A DNA stretch of 64,000 nucleotides from Spirochaetota bacterium (GCA_023401595.1 JAEXDQ010000042.1:1-64000); one strand, 5' to 3'; shown: positions 7,008-16,203, counted from the stretch's first letter. A program made the numbers and translations. The notes: generated from the letters alone by a model not told the origin.

Positions 7008-8207
7008 TCAAGCGTATGGGGCGTTTCCGAAGGGGAATTCTTTGTTCTCCGCACGCCAGACGCCCGGGGTCTTCCCATAATGGCGACGGAACTGTATGAA
7101 GAACCTCTGCGGAGAATAAAAGCCGCATTCCTGGGAAACCTGTTCCAACGGGAGGTCGGTCGTCCGTAGCAACCCGCAGGCCCGCCGCAGACGTTCTTGT
7201 TGCAATTCCTCCAGCAAGGTTCTCCCGCGGGCTTGTTTGAAACGTTGTTCGAGCGAACGTCGGGACACAGGCAGCATGTCCACGATATCGGTCGCGTTGA
7301 TCCCTATGCGGGCTTCCCGGCGAATTATCTGGACGGCCCGGGCGACTATCGGATCAGGTTCGAGAACCAATGCCGTACTCTCCCGCTCGATGACATCGCC
7401 GGGGGCGATTCGACGAACGTTGATGGTCCCGTCCTCCCGATCCGGATTTTCCAACAGACGGTCCAGCAGCGCGGCGGCCTCATAGCCTATCCGTTCACAA
7501 TTGAGCCGGACGCTGGACAGAGTGGGCGCGGCGAGTTCGCATAGCAGTTCTTCATCGTCCACCCCAAGAACAGAAAGGTCGGATGGGATATCCAGACCGA
7601 GTCTGCGGGCCTCCACTTCCGCCTTCATGGCTACCATGTCACTGCTGCAGAACAACGCCATTGGCCGAGGAATACGTACCAGCCAGGCTTGAAGTTCCGC
7701 AGACGCATCGTACAGCTGCTCCCACCATCTCAAAGGTCGGTTGAACTGCGGCATCCTTTCAGGGGAGACCCCCACGGCGCCGCAGAAGCCGATCAGTCGT
7801 TCCCTCGCCCAATGGACGCTTTCGACCCCGCACCAAGCGTAGGCCCCCGCGCCCAGCCGTCCTAGATATTCTCCTGCGCGAGCGCCGGTCGCATAATCGT
7901 CGTTGCGCACGGTATTGAAGAAATGTCTGGTACAGGCCCCTGCGATATCGATGATTGGAATCCCCAGTTTCGTCAGCTCCTGCGCATCATCATCCCCCTC
8001 AATCCGGGCGATCAACGCCTCACAACGTTCAGGCCCTTCGATGTCCATCGGCAGGAACCATGAACCGGTACCCCGCAGCTCCCAGTTCGGCTTTGTTCTC
8101 GCATAACGGATGACGCCACGGGCCACGGACATGTCGTAACCGTCACGGAAGCGAAGCCGCAGTCCTATGTGCCGCAGGCCGGTCTTGTCCTGTTGTTTTC
8201 CTTTCAT
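7008..8207 (-). CDS. XylR-like regulator (LacI-type sensor fused to AraC HTH)
   Basis: A 399-residue regulator. Residues 15-270 resemble the periplasmic-binding-protein-like sensor of LacI proteins (DGYDMSVARGVIRYAR; LSVLGVDDEELLCELAAPTLSSVRLN). Residues 300-395 are a two-HTH AraC domain (INATDIVDMLPVSRRSLEQRFKQARGRTLLEE; LPLEQVSQECGFYSPQRFFIQFRRHYGKTPGVWR). The order sensor-then-AraC is that of Escherichia coli XylR, which activates xylose genes; the inducer here is unknown. The start was set at MKGKQQDK because a TATTCT box lies six bases before it and there is no Shine-Dalgarno, suggesting leaderless translation; an upstream in-frame ATG at 8264 is the alternative. It is divergent from the aldo/keto reductase at 8334, its likely target. 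Confidence 0.88.
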   Translation of the reverse strand: MKGKQQDKTGLRHIGLRLRFRDGYDMSVARGVIRYARTKPNWELRGTGSWFLPMDIEGPERCEALIARIEGDDDAQELTKLGIPIIDIAGACTRHFFNTVRNDDYATGARAGEYLGRLGAGAYAWCGVESVHWARERLIGFCGAVGVSPERMPQFNRPLRWWEQLYDASAELQAWLVRIPRPMALFCSSDMVAMKAEVEARRLGLDIPSDLSVLGVDDEELLCELAAPTLSSVRLNCERIGYEAAALLDRLLENPDREDGTINVRRIAPGDVIERESTALVLEPDPIVARAVQIIRREARIGINATDIVDMLPVSRRSLEQRFKQARGRTLLEELQQERLRRACGLLRTTDLPLEQVSQECGFYSPQRFFIQFRRHYGKTPGVWRAENKEFPFGNAPYA

Positions 8208-8225
8208 GGACAAAGAATACCATAA

Positions 8226-8283
8226 TTTGCGTAAAACAACAGCAAATATACGCATTTTGAGCATTGCGTGTAGAACGTAAAAC
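8226..8283. promoter_or_regulatory. Probable XylR-like operator region
   Basis: The divergent 126-base gap contains a direct repeat (TGCGTAAAAC at 8228-8237 and ACGTAAAAC at 8275-8283). It flanks an inverted pair, ACGCA (8250-8254) and TGCGT (8265-8269). Such arrays of half-sites are usual for AraC-type proteins. Spacing and repetition are seen directly; binding is inferred. Confidence 0.45.
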
Positions 8284-8333
8284 AGTATGGTAGAGATATA
8301 CGATAGCTACGGACAGTAAAACAGGAGCGGGCG

Positions 8334-9368
8334 ATGGATATGATACCTTACAAAACCATAGCGACTACCGGCGCCAAGATTCCGGCGATAGGCTTCGGCA
8401 CGTTCGGAAGCGACCATATCAGCAACGACCAGATGGCGCGTTCGGTGGAGATGGCGTTGCGGGCCGGTTACCGGCATATCGATTGCGCCGGGGTGTATGG
8501 AAACGAAAAAGAGATCGGCAGGGTTCTGTCCGACGCCATGGCCGGACGGCTGGAGGGGGTTCCGGCGATTCCTCGTGACGAGTTGTGGATTACCAGCAAG
8601 CTCTGGAACGATAAGCACGCTCAGGCCGATGTCATTCCGGCCTTCAAGAAGTCGTTGGACGATCTCGGCCTGGAATATCTCGATCTGTACCTCGTACACT
8701 GGCCGTTTCCCAACTACCATCCTCCGAAATGTGATGTCGATACCCGCAGTCCGAACGCCCGACCGTACATCCATGAGGAATTCATGGAGACCTGGCGGCA
8801 ATTGGAGAAGCTGGTCGATACAGGCATGGTTCGGCACATAGGGACAAGCAACATGACGAGACCCAAACTGGAGCTCTTGCTCCGTGATTGCAGGATACGT
8901 CCTTCCGTACAGGAAATGGAGCTTCATCCTCACTTCCAGCAACAGGAATTCGTGCGGTATGTACAGAATCAGGATATCGTTGTCGTCGGGTACTGTCCTT
9001 TGGGCTCCCCCAATCGGCCTGAACGGGACCGGGTTCCTACCGATACTGTGGATATGGAGGATCCTGTGCTTCTCCATATCGCGCAGGCGCATGGCTGTCA
9101 TCCCGCGGCGGTCTGTCTGAAATGGGCGGTGGCGAACGGACATATTCCCATTCCCCTTTCGACGAAGGAGCGGAATATCGTCTCGAATCTCCAGGCGGTT
9201 CGCGAAGATCCTTTGACGGATGATGAATATCGCCAGCTACAACAGATAGACCGGAACTGCAGATTGATCAAAGGCCAGGTATTTCTTTGGGACGACGCCG
9301 AAAGCTGGGAAGACCTGTGGGATATGGATGGAAAAATTCCTTGTCCTGCGAAATATCAACGTAGATGA
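8334..9368 (+). CDS. Aldo/keto reductase
   Basis: A 344-residue NAD(P)H-dependent aldehyde reductase of the aldo/keto reductase superfamily. The catalytic Asp-Tyr-Lys-His set is visible in order: D in YRHIDCAGVYGNEKEIG with the following Y, K in LWITSKLWNDK, and H in LDLYLVHWPF. The cofactor end is seen in IPIPLSTKERNIVSNLQAV. AGGAG lies six bases before the ATG. Being divergent from a XylR-like regulator and followed by an alcohol dehydrogenase, it probably reduces a sugar or sugar-derived aldehyde such as lactaldehyde or xylose; the substrate is inferred only from context. It is slightly longer than the usual 320 residues because of an insert around residues 125-150. Confidence 0.9.
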   Translation: MDMIPYKTIATTGAKIPAIGFGTFGSDHISNDQMARSVEMALRAGYRHIDCAGVYGNEKEIGRVLSDAMAGRLEGVPAIPRDELWITSKLWNDKHAQADVIPAFKKSLDDLGLEYLDLYLVHWPFPNYHPPKCDVDTRSPNARPYIHEEFMETWRQLEKLVDTGMVRHIGTSNMTRPKLELLLRDCRIRPSVQEMELHPHFQQQEFVRYVQNQDIVVVGYCPLGSPNRPERDRVPTDTVDMEDPVLLHIAQAHGCHPAAVCLKWAVANGHIPIPLSTKERNIVSNLQAVREDPLTDDEYRQLQQIDRNCRLIKGQVFLWDDAESWEDLWDMDGKIPCPAKYQRR

Positions 9369-9486
9369 TGATACGGCATGGGCGGCGCAGTCATGGCAGT
9401 AAGGCAATTCCATCCGGTGGACAAGTACGTCCAGGGTTTTACCTGGCGCTTGGTCATGACAAAAAACGCCAATCGCCACGCCATAT

Positions 9487-9621
9487 GGATGAAGCGACAC
9501 CGCATGGACGGCAAGCATACCGACGGGCTTTGCGAAGCGGATTGCCGTTCAGGCCAGGAGCAAAGGAACGAGCGTATTTACAATACGTGAGTGGATGAAG
9601 CGACACCGCTTGGGCGGCAAG
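9487..9621 (+). repeat. Imperfect 29-base direct repeat between dehydrogenase genes
   Basis: The segments 9487-9515 and 9593-9621, both beginning GGATGAAGCGACACCGC and ending GGCAAG, match at about 26 of 29 positions. They lie in the 279-base gap between the aldo/keto reductase and the alcohol dehydrogenase. Apart from this repeat and the Shine-Dalgarno of the next gene, I see no gene or terminator in the gap. Confidence 0.6.
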
Positions 9622-9647
9622 ACGCGAGCAAAAAAGGAGTAATGAAA

Positions 9648-10718
9648 ATGACAACCCAACCAACCAAAATGAAAGGAGCCACCCTCCCCGGAAACAGTAC
9701 CGTGGCGTTCAAGGAATATGATATCCCTACACCGGGACATGGACAGGTACTGGTCAAGACAAAATGCACGACGATCTGCGGCAGCGATATCCGCTGCATC
9801 TATCGGGAGCATGTGGGAAAGGGGCCGGAGGGGTATCAGGGCGTCATCGCCGGCCATGAACCCTGCGGGATAATCGTTGAGGAAGGGCCAGGACTCAGAC
9901 GGTTCAAGAAAGGCGACAGGGTGATCATCTACCACATCAGCGGATGCGGAGTCTGCCACGACTGCAGGCAGGGCTTCATGATTTCCTGTTCCAGTCCGTT
10001 GCGGGCGGCGTATGGCTGGCAACGGGACGGGGGAATGGCCGAATATATTCTTTGTGATGAAAAGGATCTCGTCGCGCTTCCCGACCAGCTCACCTATGCC
10101 GACGGAGCCCAGGTCGCCTGCGGGTTCGGCACGGTGTACGAAGCGATTGAGAAAATCGGCGTCAGTGGAAACGACGCGGTACTGGTCGTGGGGCTCGGTC
10201 CGGTGGGACTGGCGGCGCTCATGCTTTGCAAGGCTATGGGGGCGAATAAGCTGATAGGAATCGAAATGCAGCCGTCGCGCATCGAACTTGCGAAGAGACT
10301 AGGCCTTGTCGACCATGTGTTCACTCCGTCCGACGACAACGTTCGGCAGGTGAAGGAAGCGACCGGGGGGTTCGGTGTGGAGAAGGCCATCGACTGTTCA
10401 GCCAGTGATCCTGGACGGGCGACGGCGGTCAGGGCTACGCGGCAGTGGGGCAAGATAGCATTCGTCGGCGAAGGGGGAACAGTCCACTTCAATCCAAGTC
10501 CCGACATGCTTCATGACCAAAAAACCATCTACGGCAGCTGGGTAACCAGTATCTGGAAAATGGAGGACCTGGTCGAACGGCTGGTACGGTGGAATATCCA
10601 TCCTGAAGAACTCATTACACATCGATTCCCGTTGGACAAGGCGGATGAAGCCTACGCCCTGATGGCGAGCGGAGCCTGCGGCAAGGTCGCGGTCTGCTTC
10701 GATGAAGAATTGAAATAG
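9648..10718 (+). CDS. Zinc-dependent alcohol (polyol) dehydrogenase
   Basis: A 356-residue medium-chain dehydrogenase. The GroES-like domain shows the catalytic-zinc residues C in TTICGSD and H-E in AGHEPCG. The structural zinc site is C-x2-C-x2-C-x7-C in GCGVCHDCRQGFMISC. The Rossmann fold carries VLVVGLGPVGLAALML. It belongs near sorbitol/threonine dehydrogenases, oxidising a secondary alcohol with NAD(P). The ATG at 9648 lies eight bases after AAGGAG; the ATG at 9642 is too close. It follows the aldo/keto reductase on the same strand and may form a reductase-dehydrogenase pair for polyols or propanediol; this is contextual inference. Confidence 0.9.
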   Translation: MTTQPTKMKGATLPGNSTVAFKEYDIPTPGHGQVLVKTKCTTICGSDIRCIYREHVGKGPEGYQGVIAGHEPCGIIVEEGPGLRRFKKGDRVIIYHISGCGVCHDCRQGFMISCSSPLRAAYGWQRDGGMAEYILCDEKDLVALPDQLTYADGAQVACGFGTVYEAIEKIGVSGNDAVLVVGLGPVGLAALMLCKAMGANKLIGIEMQPSRIELAKRLGLVDHVFTPSDDNVRQVKEATGGFGVEKAIDCSASDPGRATAVRATRQWGKIAFVGEGGTVHFNPSPDMLHDQKTIYGSWVTSIWKMEDLVERLVRWNIHPEELITHRFPLDKADEAYALMASGACGKVAVCFDEELK

Positions 10719-10731
10719 GCGGTGGATGGCG

Positions 10732-10760
10732 GGAGTGTCGTACGGACAGTACGATGCTCC
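10732..10760 (+). terminator. Hairpin after alcohol dehydrogenase gene
   Basis: GGAGTGTCGTAC, five bases, GTACGATGCTCC pair over 12 positions including two G-U pairs, 14 bases after the stop. No strong T-run follows, so termination is uncertain. Confidence 0.4.
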
Positions 10761-10870
10761 TTGCGCCACTTGGTTGAAAAATCCAATTTGACGCAGAACG
10801 AACGGCTCACGACGTGGTGCCATCGACATCATGAAGATTAACTGTACCAAATAGTTGCCAGTGGGGTTGA

Positions 10871-10891
10871 TGGCTACCGTTGGGCTACCCC
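10871..10891 (-). repeat. Dispersed intergenic 22-base repeat, single copy
   Basis: On the minus strand this reads GGGGTAGCCCAACGGTAGCCA, closely related to the units at 21985-22028 and 28820-28862. It lies in the 230-base gap between the convergent ends of the alcohol dehydrogenase and LacI genes, which otherwise holds nothing I recognise. Confidence 0.6.
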
Positions 10892-10948
10892 TAGACCGGC
10901 GTGTGACGTCGGGCTTCTTCGCTATCCCTCTGCCCCTCACCAAGCCCC

Positions 10949-12094
10949 TTAGCTGAAGACGCAATCCAATCGGGGGATATCCTCTATGGCGGCGACGGCG
11001 GCCTGTTCACGGTCGTCGGTCAGGATACCGCCGTTCGCAGTCATCACCTTGATCGTCGGAGGAATGACAATTTTCCGAGGAAAATCCGACCTGTCCCCGT
11101 TCAAACGCTTGATTAGAAGCTGCGCGGCGGCCTCCCCCATCTGTTCCAACGGCTGGGCGACAGCATAATGACAGAAACGGAGCAACGGAGCATAGTGGAG
11201 ATAATCGAAGGCCCCGAACACCATCTTTTCCTGAGCGGCCCGGTCGCCATGTTCGTAGAGATAGCTGCTCGCCCCGACATGGACCATATCGTTGACGATG
11301 AAGAAAGTATCCGGACGATCCTCCTGCTCCAGAACCTTACGCATGACCTCATGCCCAGCCTGCTGTGACATGCCGTCCATCAGCACGAAGTTTTTCTCGA
11401 CCGTCAGTCCATGGGCGTGCATGGCGCTCAGATATCCATGCAAGCGTTCCGTCGCGGTATGGACATGCAAGTCGCCGCCGAGGAACCCGATTCTCGTATG
11501 CCCCTCCCGAATCAGGGAGGAGGTCACATCATACGCCCCTTTCTTGTTGTCGGTGAGTACCAAGTCTACATCTAACCCGGGAATCTGACGGTCGATCATC
11601 ACCAAGGGCGTCGTATCGAAGGCTTTGCCGATGAAATGCTCACCGGTGTCACTGGCGGGAATGACTACCAAAGCGTCCACGTTCCGTTCCAGCAGAAGGC
11701 GGAGCCTGCGTCGTTCCTCCTCGACGGAGTTCTGGGAAGAACAGAACAGCATAGCATAGCCCAAAGGCCCAAGCTGCTTCTCCAGCTGTTCCACGATTTC
11801 AGAAAAGAATGTATTGGACAATTCTGGAGCGATAATTCCGATGAGCTTCGTCGTGCGGGTCTTCAACGACCTCGCGACCTCGTTGCGCTGATAGTTCAGC
11901 ATCGCCACAGCGGAAAGGACCTTTCGCTCCGTATCAGGATTGACGACCCCGAGATGGTTCAGGACCCGGCTGACGGTGGCTATCGAGACACCCGCAAGTT
12001 CAGCGACATCCTTGATCGTGACAGTATCATGTTCGGCACGTACCCGCGTGCCGGCTTCCGTCGCGCCCTCATCCCTCCGGTTGTTTCTATTCAT
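10949..12094 (-). CDS. LacI-family transcriptional repressor
   Basis: A 381-residue sugar-responsive repressor. After a 23-residue polar leader the LacI HTH is clear (VTIKDVAELAGVSIATVSRVLNH, then the NYQRNEVARSLKT hinge). The periplasmic-binding-like sensor follows (LIGIIAPELSNTFFSEIVEQLE; VDALVVIPAS; IGFLGGD; AVAQPLEQMGEAAAQLL). The ATG at 12094 was preferred to an upstream GTG because AGGATG lies before it. It follows the permease gene of the 12-16 kb transporter, separated by a terminator. Palindromes TGTAAACGTTTACA at 16204 and TGTAAACGATTACA at 38541 are of the kind bound by LacI proteins and are its likely targets, so the inducer may derive from L-fucose or rhamnose. Another LacI protein elsewhere in the genome could bind instead. 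Confidence 0.92.
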   Translation of the reverse strand: MNRNNRRDEGATEAGTRVRAEHDTVTIKDVAELAGVSIATVSRVLNHLGVVNPDTERKVLSAVAMLNYQRNEVARSLKTRTTKLIGIIAPELSNTFFSEIVEQLEKQLGPLGYAMLFCSSQNSVEEERRRLRLLLERNVDALVVIPASDTGEHFIGKAFDTTPLVMIDRQIPGLDVDLVLTDNKKGAYDVTSSLIREGHTRIGFLGGDLHVHTATERLHGYLSAMHAHGLTVEKNFVLMDGMSQQAGHEVMRKVLEQEDRPDTFFIVNDMVHVGASSYLYEHGDRAAQEKMVFGAFDYLHYAPLLRFCHYAVAQPLEQMGEAAAQLLIKRLNGDRSDFPRKIVIPPTIKVMTANGGILTDDREQAAVAAIEDIPRLDCVFS

Positions 12095-12202
12095 CTCATC
12101 CACATCCTGATGCTGCAAAATCTGTACACCCACCTTACACCGACTTACGGTCAGGTGGCAACAAGAAATACCGCGGTAGCTTGTAAAATAACACTAGGGC
12201 CA

Positions 12203-12235
12203 ATACAAGAAGGGCGACGAAAGAATTCGCCGCCC
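12203..12235 (-). terminator. Terminator after sugar permease gene
   Basis: On the minus strand GGGCGGCGAATTCTTTCGTCGCCC forms a GC-rich hairpin followed by TTCTTGT, 15 bases after the permease stop. It separates the transporter operon from the LacI gene. Confidence 0.65.
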
Positions 12236-12249
12236 ACAACCGAAACACA

Positions 12250-13266
12250 TTACCCTCGTCGAGCGTATTTCTTCATGTCGAAGAAAACGGCGATAATGAT
12301 GATGAAGCCCTTCACCAACTGCTGATAGTAGCTGTCGATCGCCAGGAACGTCATGCCATAGTTGATCAGCCCCATAGTGAACACGCCGATTATCATGCCG
12401 CCTACCGAGCCGACGCCACCGGTCTGAGAAACCCCGCCGACCGTCACCGCCGCTATCGCGTCCAGCTCCATGCCGTTGGCGGTCAGAGCGTTCGCAAGGC
12501 CGAGGCGGCTTGAAAGAAGCACACCCGCCACACCGTACAGCAGACCGGCGTAGGTATAGACCATCATCAGCTCACGTTCGACATTGATGCCGGACACGCG
12601 GGCCGCCTGTGCATTCCCGCCGATAGCGTAGAAGCTCGTGCCCTGACGGGTATGGTTGAGTAACACCCACACGATCACAGCCGCGATGATCACATAGACG
12701 ATCAGGTTCGGCAACGGCCCGATACTGCCTTGTGAAATATTCTTGTAGTTCTGGTTCAGGGAACCTACTACGGCGGCCTTCGTATAGATCAGCTGCAAGC
12801 CTTTGGCAATCGACATGGAGCCGAGGGTCGCGATGAACGGAGGCAGCTTTCCATAGGCGACCAGCCATCCGTTGAACAACCCGAACAGACCGCCGGCGAC
12901 GATACCGGCGAGAATCGGCACGATCAACGGGAAGCTGTGGCCGGAATAGATCGCCGAAGAATAGTTGGGGTTCTGGGCGAACGACGCGGCGATCGACGAA
13001 CAAAGGCAGACCACATAGCCGATGGACAGGTCGATACCTCTGGTGATGATGATCATGCCGACGCCCAACGCTGCGAACGCGCGGACAGATTCCTGAATCA
13101 GCAGGTTCCTGATCGACTGCCAGCGCAGCGCGGCGCCCTTGGTCAGGATCGACAGCAACAGGACCAACGCGACGAACGTGACCCAGGTAGTATATTTCGA
13201 GGCGAATTTCCTTGTAGTCGCCCAAGCGGACTGCAACTCATTCCTTTCGCTATTTTTTCGAGCCAT
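12250..13266 (-). CDS. Sugar ABC transporter permease (RbsC/BPD_transp_2 family)
   Basis: A 338-residue polytopic inner-membrane subunit with about nine to ten hydrophobic helices between residues 25 and 330. Family signatures include GMIIITRGIDLSIGYVVCL, NGWLVAYGKLPPFIATLGSM, FYAIGGNAQAARVSGINV and TVGGVSQTGGVGSVGGMIIG. It forms the pore with the ATPase encoded directly upstream on the same strand and receives sugar from the binding protein. AAGGAGAG precedes the ATG. Only one permease gene is present, so it should act as a homodimer. The substrate is likely a deoxyhexose (L-fucose or related), inferred from the operator shared with fucI. Confidence 0.93.
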   Translation of the reverse strand: MARKNSERNELQSAWATTRKFASKYTTWVTFVALVLLLSILTKGAALRWQSIRNLLIQESVRAFAALGVGMIIITRGIDLSIGYVVCLCSSIAASFAQNPNYSSAIYSGHSFPLIVPILAGIVAGGLFGLFNGWLVAYGKLPPFIATLGSMSIAKGLQLIYTKAAVVGSLNQNYKNISQGSIGPLPNLIVYVIIAAVIVWVLLNHTRQGTSFYAIGGNAQAARVSGINVERELMMVYTYAGLLYGVAGVLLSSRLGLANALTANGMELDAIAAVTVGGVSQTGGVGSVGGMIIGVFTMGLINYGMTFLAIDSYYQQLVKGFIIIIAVFFDMKKYARRG

Positions 13267-13287
13267 ATCACTATCTCTCCTTTTGGC

Positions 13288-14787
13288 CTACGAGAATTGC
13301 GTGGCGAGCCGCATGATGTTCTCCTGCGTGATATCGCCTTTTTCCAATGTACCGGTCACATTTCCCTCACACAGCACCATGACCCGATGGCTCATGCCTA
13401 TCAGCTCAGGCATCTCGCTGCTGACCATGATGATCGCCTTCCCTTCCTTGACCAGGTTGGCCATGATCGTATAGATCTCGAACTTGGCCCCCACGTCGAT
13501 ACCACGGGTGGGCTCGTCCATGATCAGTATATCGGGGACGGTCATGAGCCAACGGCTGATGATGACCTTCTGCTGGTTGCCGCCCGACAGGTTCTGTATC
13601 AACGTCTCCATCGTCGGCGTCTTCGTCCGCAGCGCGTCGTTGTACCTGCGGCTTTCCGCTTCGATCTCCTTGTGCTTGAGCATCTTCAGCTTGGTCCGGT
13701 ATTCGGACAGCGACGCCATCGAGGTATTGGTCGTGATACTGAGCAACGGGAATATCCCGCTGCCGCGTCGGTCTTCAGTAATCATACCGACGCCGTTTTC
13801 AATAGCGGTCTTAGGCGTGAGTTTGCTGAATTCCTTCCCGTTCACCTCGATCCTGCCGACCGCGACGCCCCTGATACCAAAGATCGCTTCCACCAGTTCA
13901 GTACGCTGCGCGCCGACCAGACCGCCGATACCGAGGATCTCACCCTTGTGCAGCTCCAGGCAGACATCCTTGAAGGAACGGGGGTTGATGGCGGACAGGT
14001 GTTCCACCCTCAGGCAGACCTCGCCGACCTTGCTCTCTACCTCCGGGAAACGCTGGGTGCTGTCCCTGCCGACCATCAGCGATATCAGCTTGTCATTGTC
14101 CAGGTCCTTCGCGTCGTAGGTCCCGACCATCTGGCCGTCGCGCATGACGGAGACCTCGTCGGCTATCTGGAATATCTCCTCCATCTTGTGGCTGATATAG
14201 ACGACCGCCACATTCTGTGACCGGAGGTTCCTGATGATCTTGAACAGATGTTCCACTTCATTTTCCGTCAATGAACTGGTCGGCTCGTCCATGACGACGA
14301 TCTTGGCGTCGTAGCTGACCGCCTTCGCGATTTCACAGGCCTGCTGCTTGGAGATGGACAGACTCCCCATCCGTTGTCGCGGGTCGATATCCATCTCGAC
14401 CCGCCGCAGCAGATCCGTCGTATCCGATATCATCTTCCTATGGTCGAGCAAGCCGAACTTGTTCTTCGGCTCGCGTCCCAGCCAGATATTGTCCGCCACC
14501 GACCGTTCAGGAACATTGGAAAGCTCCTGATGGATCATGGAGACACCGGCTTCCAAGGCATCCTTGGAACCATGGAAATGAGTCTCTTTCCCTTGCAGCA
14601 GAATTGTTCCGGCGTCCTCTTTATAGATACCGAACAAACATTTCATCAACGTCGATTTCCCCGCGCCGTTTTCACCCATCAGCGCATGTACCGTTCCCGG
14701 CTTCACGCGGAAGGTAACATTGTCCAAAGCAAGGACTCCGGGAAATTTCTTGGTGATATCCAGCATTTCGAGGGCATAGCTATCCAT
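13288..14787 (-). CDS. Sugar ABC transporter ATP-binding protein (two ABC domains)
   Basis: A 499-residue duplicated ATPase of the RbsA/MglA type. The first domain has a Walker A in GENGAGKSTLMKCLFG, signature LSISKQQACEIAKA and Walker B IVVMDEPTSSLTENE. The second has a degenerate Walker A (GGLVGAQRTELVEAIFG), signature NLSGGNQQKVIISRWL and Walker B ILIMDEPTRGIDVG. A weakened second P-loop is normal for this family. It energises uptake by the permease encoded 21 bases downstream. The gene lies downstream of the binding-protein gene beyond an attenuator hairpin, so it should be expressed less than the binding protein. Confidence 0.95.
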   Translation of the reverse strand: MDSYALEMLDITKKFPGVLALDNVTFRVKPGTVHALMGENGAGKSTLMKCLFGIYKEDAGTILLQGKETHFHGSKDALEAGVSMIHQELSNVPERSVADNIWLGREPKNKFGLLDHRKMISDTTDLLRRVEMDIDPRQRMGSLSISKQQACEIAKAVSYDAKIVVMDEPTSSLTENEVEHLFKIIRNLRSQNVAVVYISHKMEEIFQIADEVSVMRDGQMVGTYDAKDLDNDKLISLMVGRDSTQRFPEVESKVGEVCLRVEHLSAINPRSFKDVCLELHKGEILGIGGLVGAQRTELVEAIFGIRGVAVGRIEVNGKEFSKLTPKTAIENGVGMITEDRRGSGIFPLLSITTNTSMASLSEYRTKLKMLKHKEIEAESRRYNDALRTKTPTMETLIQNLSGGNQQKVIISRWLMTVPDILIMDEPTRGIDVGAKFEIYTIMANLVKEGKAIIMVSSEMPELIGMSHRVMVLCEGNVTGTLEKGDITQENIMRLATQFS

Positions 14788-14872
14788 ACTTTTTCCTTAC
14801 GTCTAGAAGACCGGCAGGATTAAGGTTCCTTCCGCCCTATCAGATTCATCTCATAATTCGTATGCGGGTGAT

Positions 14873-14914
14873 GAAAAAAACCGGCCTGTTCTGTATGGCA
14901 ACAGGCAAGCCGGT
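14873..14914 (-). terminator. Attenuating terminator between binding-protein and ATPase genes
   Basis: On the minus strand, AACCGGCTTGCCTGTT, a 9-base loop and AACAGGCCGGTT are followed by seven T. The hairpin is strong and lies about 65 bases after the binding-protein stop. Such a site inside a transport operon lets the binding protein be made in excess. Confidence 0.75.
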
Positions 14915-14981
14915 TGTTCTTGAATCGTCAAAGAAACCGACCGGCGAAGGTCCTCCCCCCGCCAGTCGGATGGGAGGTCGA

Positions 14982-16064
14982 TTACATCAGTTCCTTGTAG
15001 TTCGCCTTGGTGACGGGCTTGAAAGGAACGAGGTAGCACTGGCCGATGACCGCGGGATCGGTGGCGGGCTCTTCGGCGATGACCTTGGTCGCAGGAGAAA
15101 GTCCCCAGGCGACGCTACCGTTGGCGGTCCCGTTCTTAGCCATGGTGAGCATCAGCTCGAAAGCAGTGGAGCTCTGGCCTACGGAGTCCTGAAGGACTGT
15201 CGCATAGAGCTTGTTCTGATCCATCGAGTTCAGAGCGTCGGCGGTGGCGTCGATACCGAGTACGGGAACGGTCAGGATAGTGCCGTCGTCCGCATTGGCC
15301 TTGGTGAAGCCATTGGTAATCAAGGATTCAACGGCGCCGAGGGCCATGCCGTCGTTCTGGGCGACCACGAGGTTGAACTTGCCACGGAAAGCGGCGAGCC
15401 AGGTGTCCATCTTTTCCTGAGCCTGGTCGGGAGTCCAGTTGGCGGTGTCGCGAGCGACGAAGTTGACGGTGTAGCCACGGGCTTTCAGTTCGTCGATCAT
15501 GCCGGCTTCACGGTTGACCTGGGCGGGATGCCCAAGCTGTCCCTGCAGGTATAGGATGTTGAGGACCTTGCCGGGGGCCTTGTCGGGATACTTGGTGAAG
15601 TATTCGTCGATGATCTGGGCCTGATACTGTCCGGCCACAGCTTCGGGAGAGGACGCGAGATAGAAATCCTTGCCGACCTTCAGCGCTTCGACGGAAGGCT
15701 GGATATTGGAGAAAGCCGCTCCACCGCCGACGGCGGCGATCTGCTGGGCCATCTGCTCGGTCGCGCTGGTGTCCTGCGGGATGACCACGAAATACTTGTA
15801 TCCCTGAGTCAAAAGCGTATTGAGCTGGTCAAGCTGAGTCGCGACGTTGCCCTGGGCGTCCTGCAGGTTCAGTTCGACGCCATTCTGGGCGGCGAGCTTC
15901 TTCAGGTTCTCGGCATAGTCCTTTACGAACTGTTCATTCAGGTTGCGGATCAACGCGCCCATCTTGATCGTGCCGGGGGCGGAGGTTTCCTTGCCACCCT
16001 GAGCGAATACGGTACCGCAGACGACCGCAAGAATCAGAAGGACGACCAACATTCTCTTTTTCAT
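14982..16064 (-). CDS. Sugar ABC transporter substrate-binding protein
   Basis: A 360-residue periplasmic binding protein of the RbsB-like (Peripla_BP_4) group. Residues 1-21 are a signal peptide (MKKRMLVVLLILAVVCGTVFA) ending before QGGKE, a pattern typical of Sphaerochaeta-type binding proteins. The mature part shows IKMGALIRNLNEQFVKDYAENLKK, the PQDTSATEQ hinge region and VLGIDATADALNSM. The ATG at 16064 has AAGGAG eight bases before it. It is the first gene of an operon with the ATPase and permease. A perfect LacI-type operator lies 140 bases upstream. The substrate is not identifiable from sequence; a deoxyhexose is suggested by the shared operator with fucI. Confidence 0.93.
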   Translation of the reverse strand: MKKRMLVVLLILAVVCGTVFAQGGKETSAPGTIKMGALIRNLNEQFVKDYAENLKKLAAQNGVELNLQDAQGNVATQLDQLNTLLTQGYKYFVVIPQDTSATEQMAQQIAAVGGGAAFSNIQPSVEALKVGKDFYLASSPEAVAGQYQAQIIDEYFTKYPDKAPGKVLNILYLQGQLGHPAQVNREAGMIDELKARGYTVNFVARDTANWTPDQAQEKMDTWLAAFRGKFNLVVAQNDGMALGAVESLITNGFTKANADDGTILTVPVLGIDATADALNSMDQNKLYATVLQDSVGQSSTAFELMLTMAKNGTANGSVAWGLSPATKVIAEEPATDPAVIGQCYLVPFKPVTKANYKELM

Positions 16065-16203
16065 ACCTTGTTCTCCTTTTGTACGTTCAGGGTTCGCCAC
16101 CCTGACAGGCTTTCTCTTCTCCGTTTTTCATTGGGCGTACAGAATAATTTTCCGCCCGACATCTGTATCTTCACATCGGTTTCGCGGTTTGTCAACAAAA
16201 AAA

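Noticed and set aside
9365..9598. Two overlapping plus-strand frames between the aldo/keto reductase and alcohol dehydrogenase genes
   Set aside because: Neither has a ribosome binding site and both contain the imperfect direct repeat in different frames.
13484..14119. Long plus-strand frames opposite the sugar ABC ATPase and similar antisense frames in other GC-rich genes
   Set aside because: Antisense shadows caused by high GC at third codon positions; the sense frames have full family motifs.
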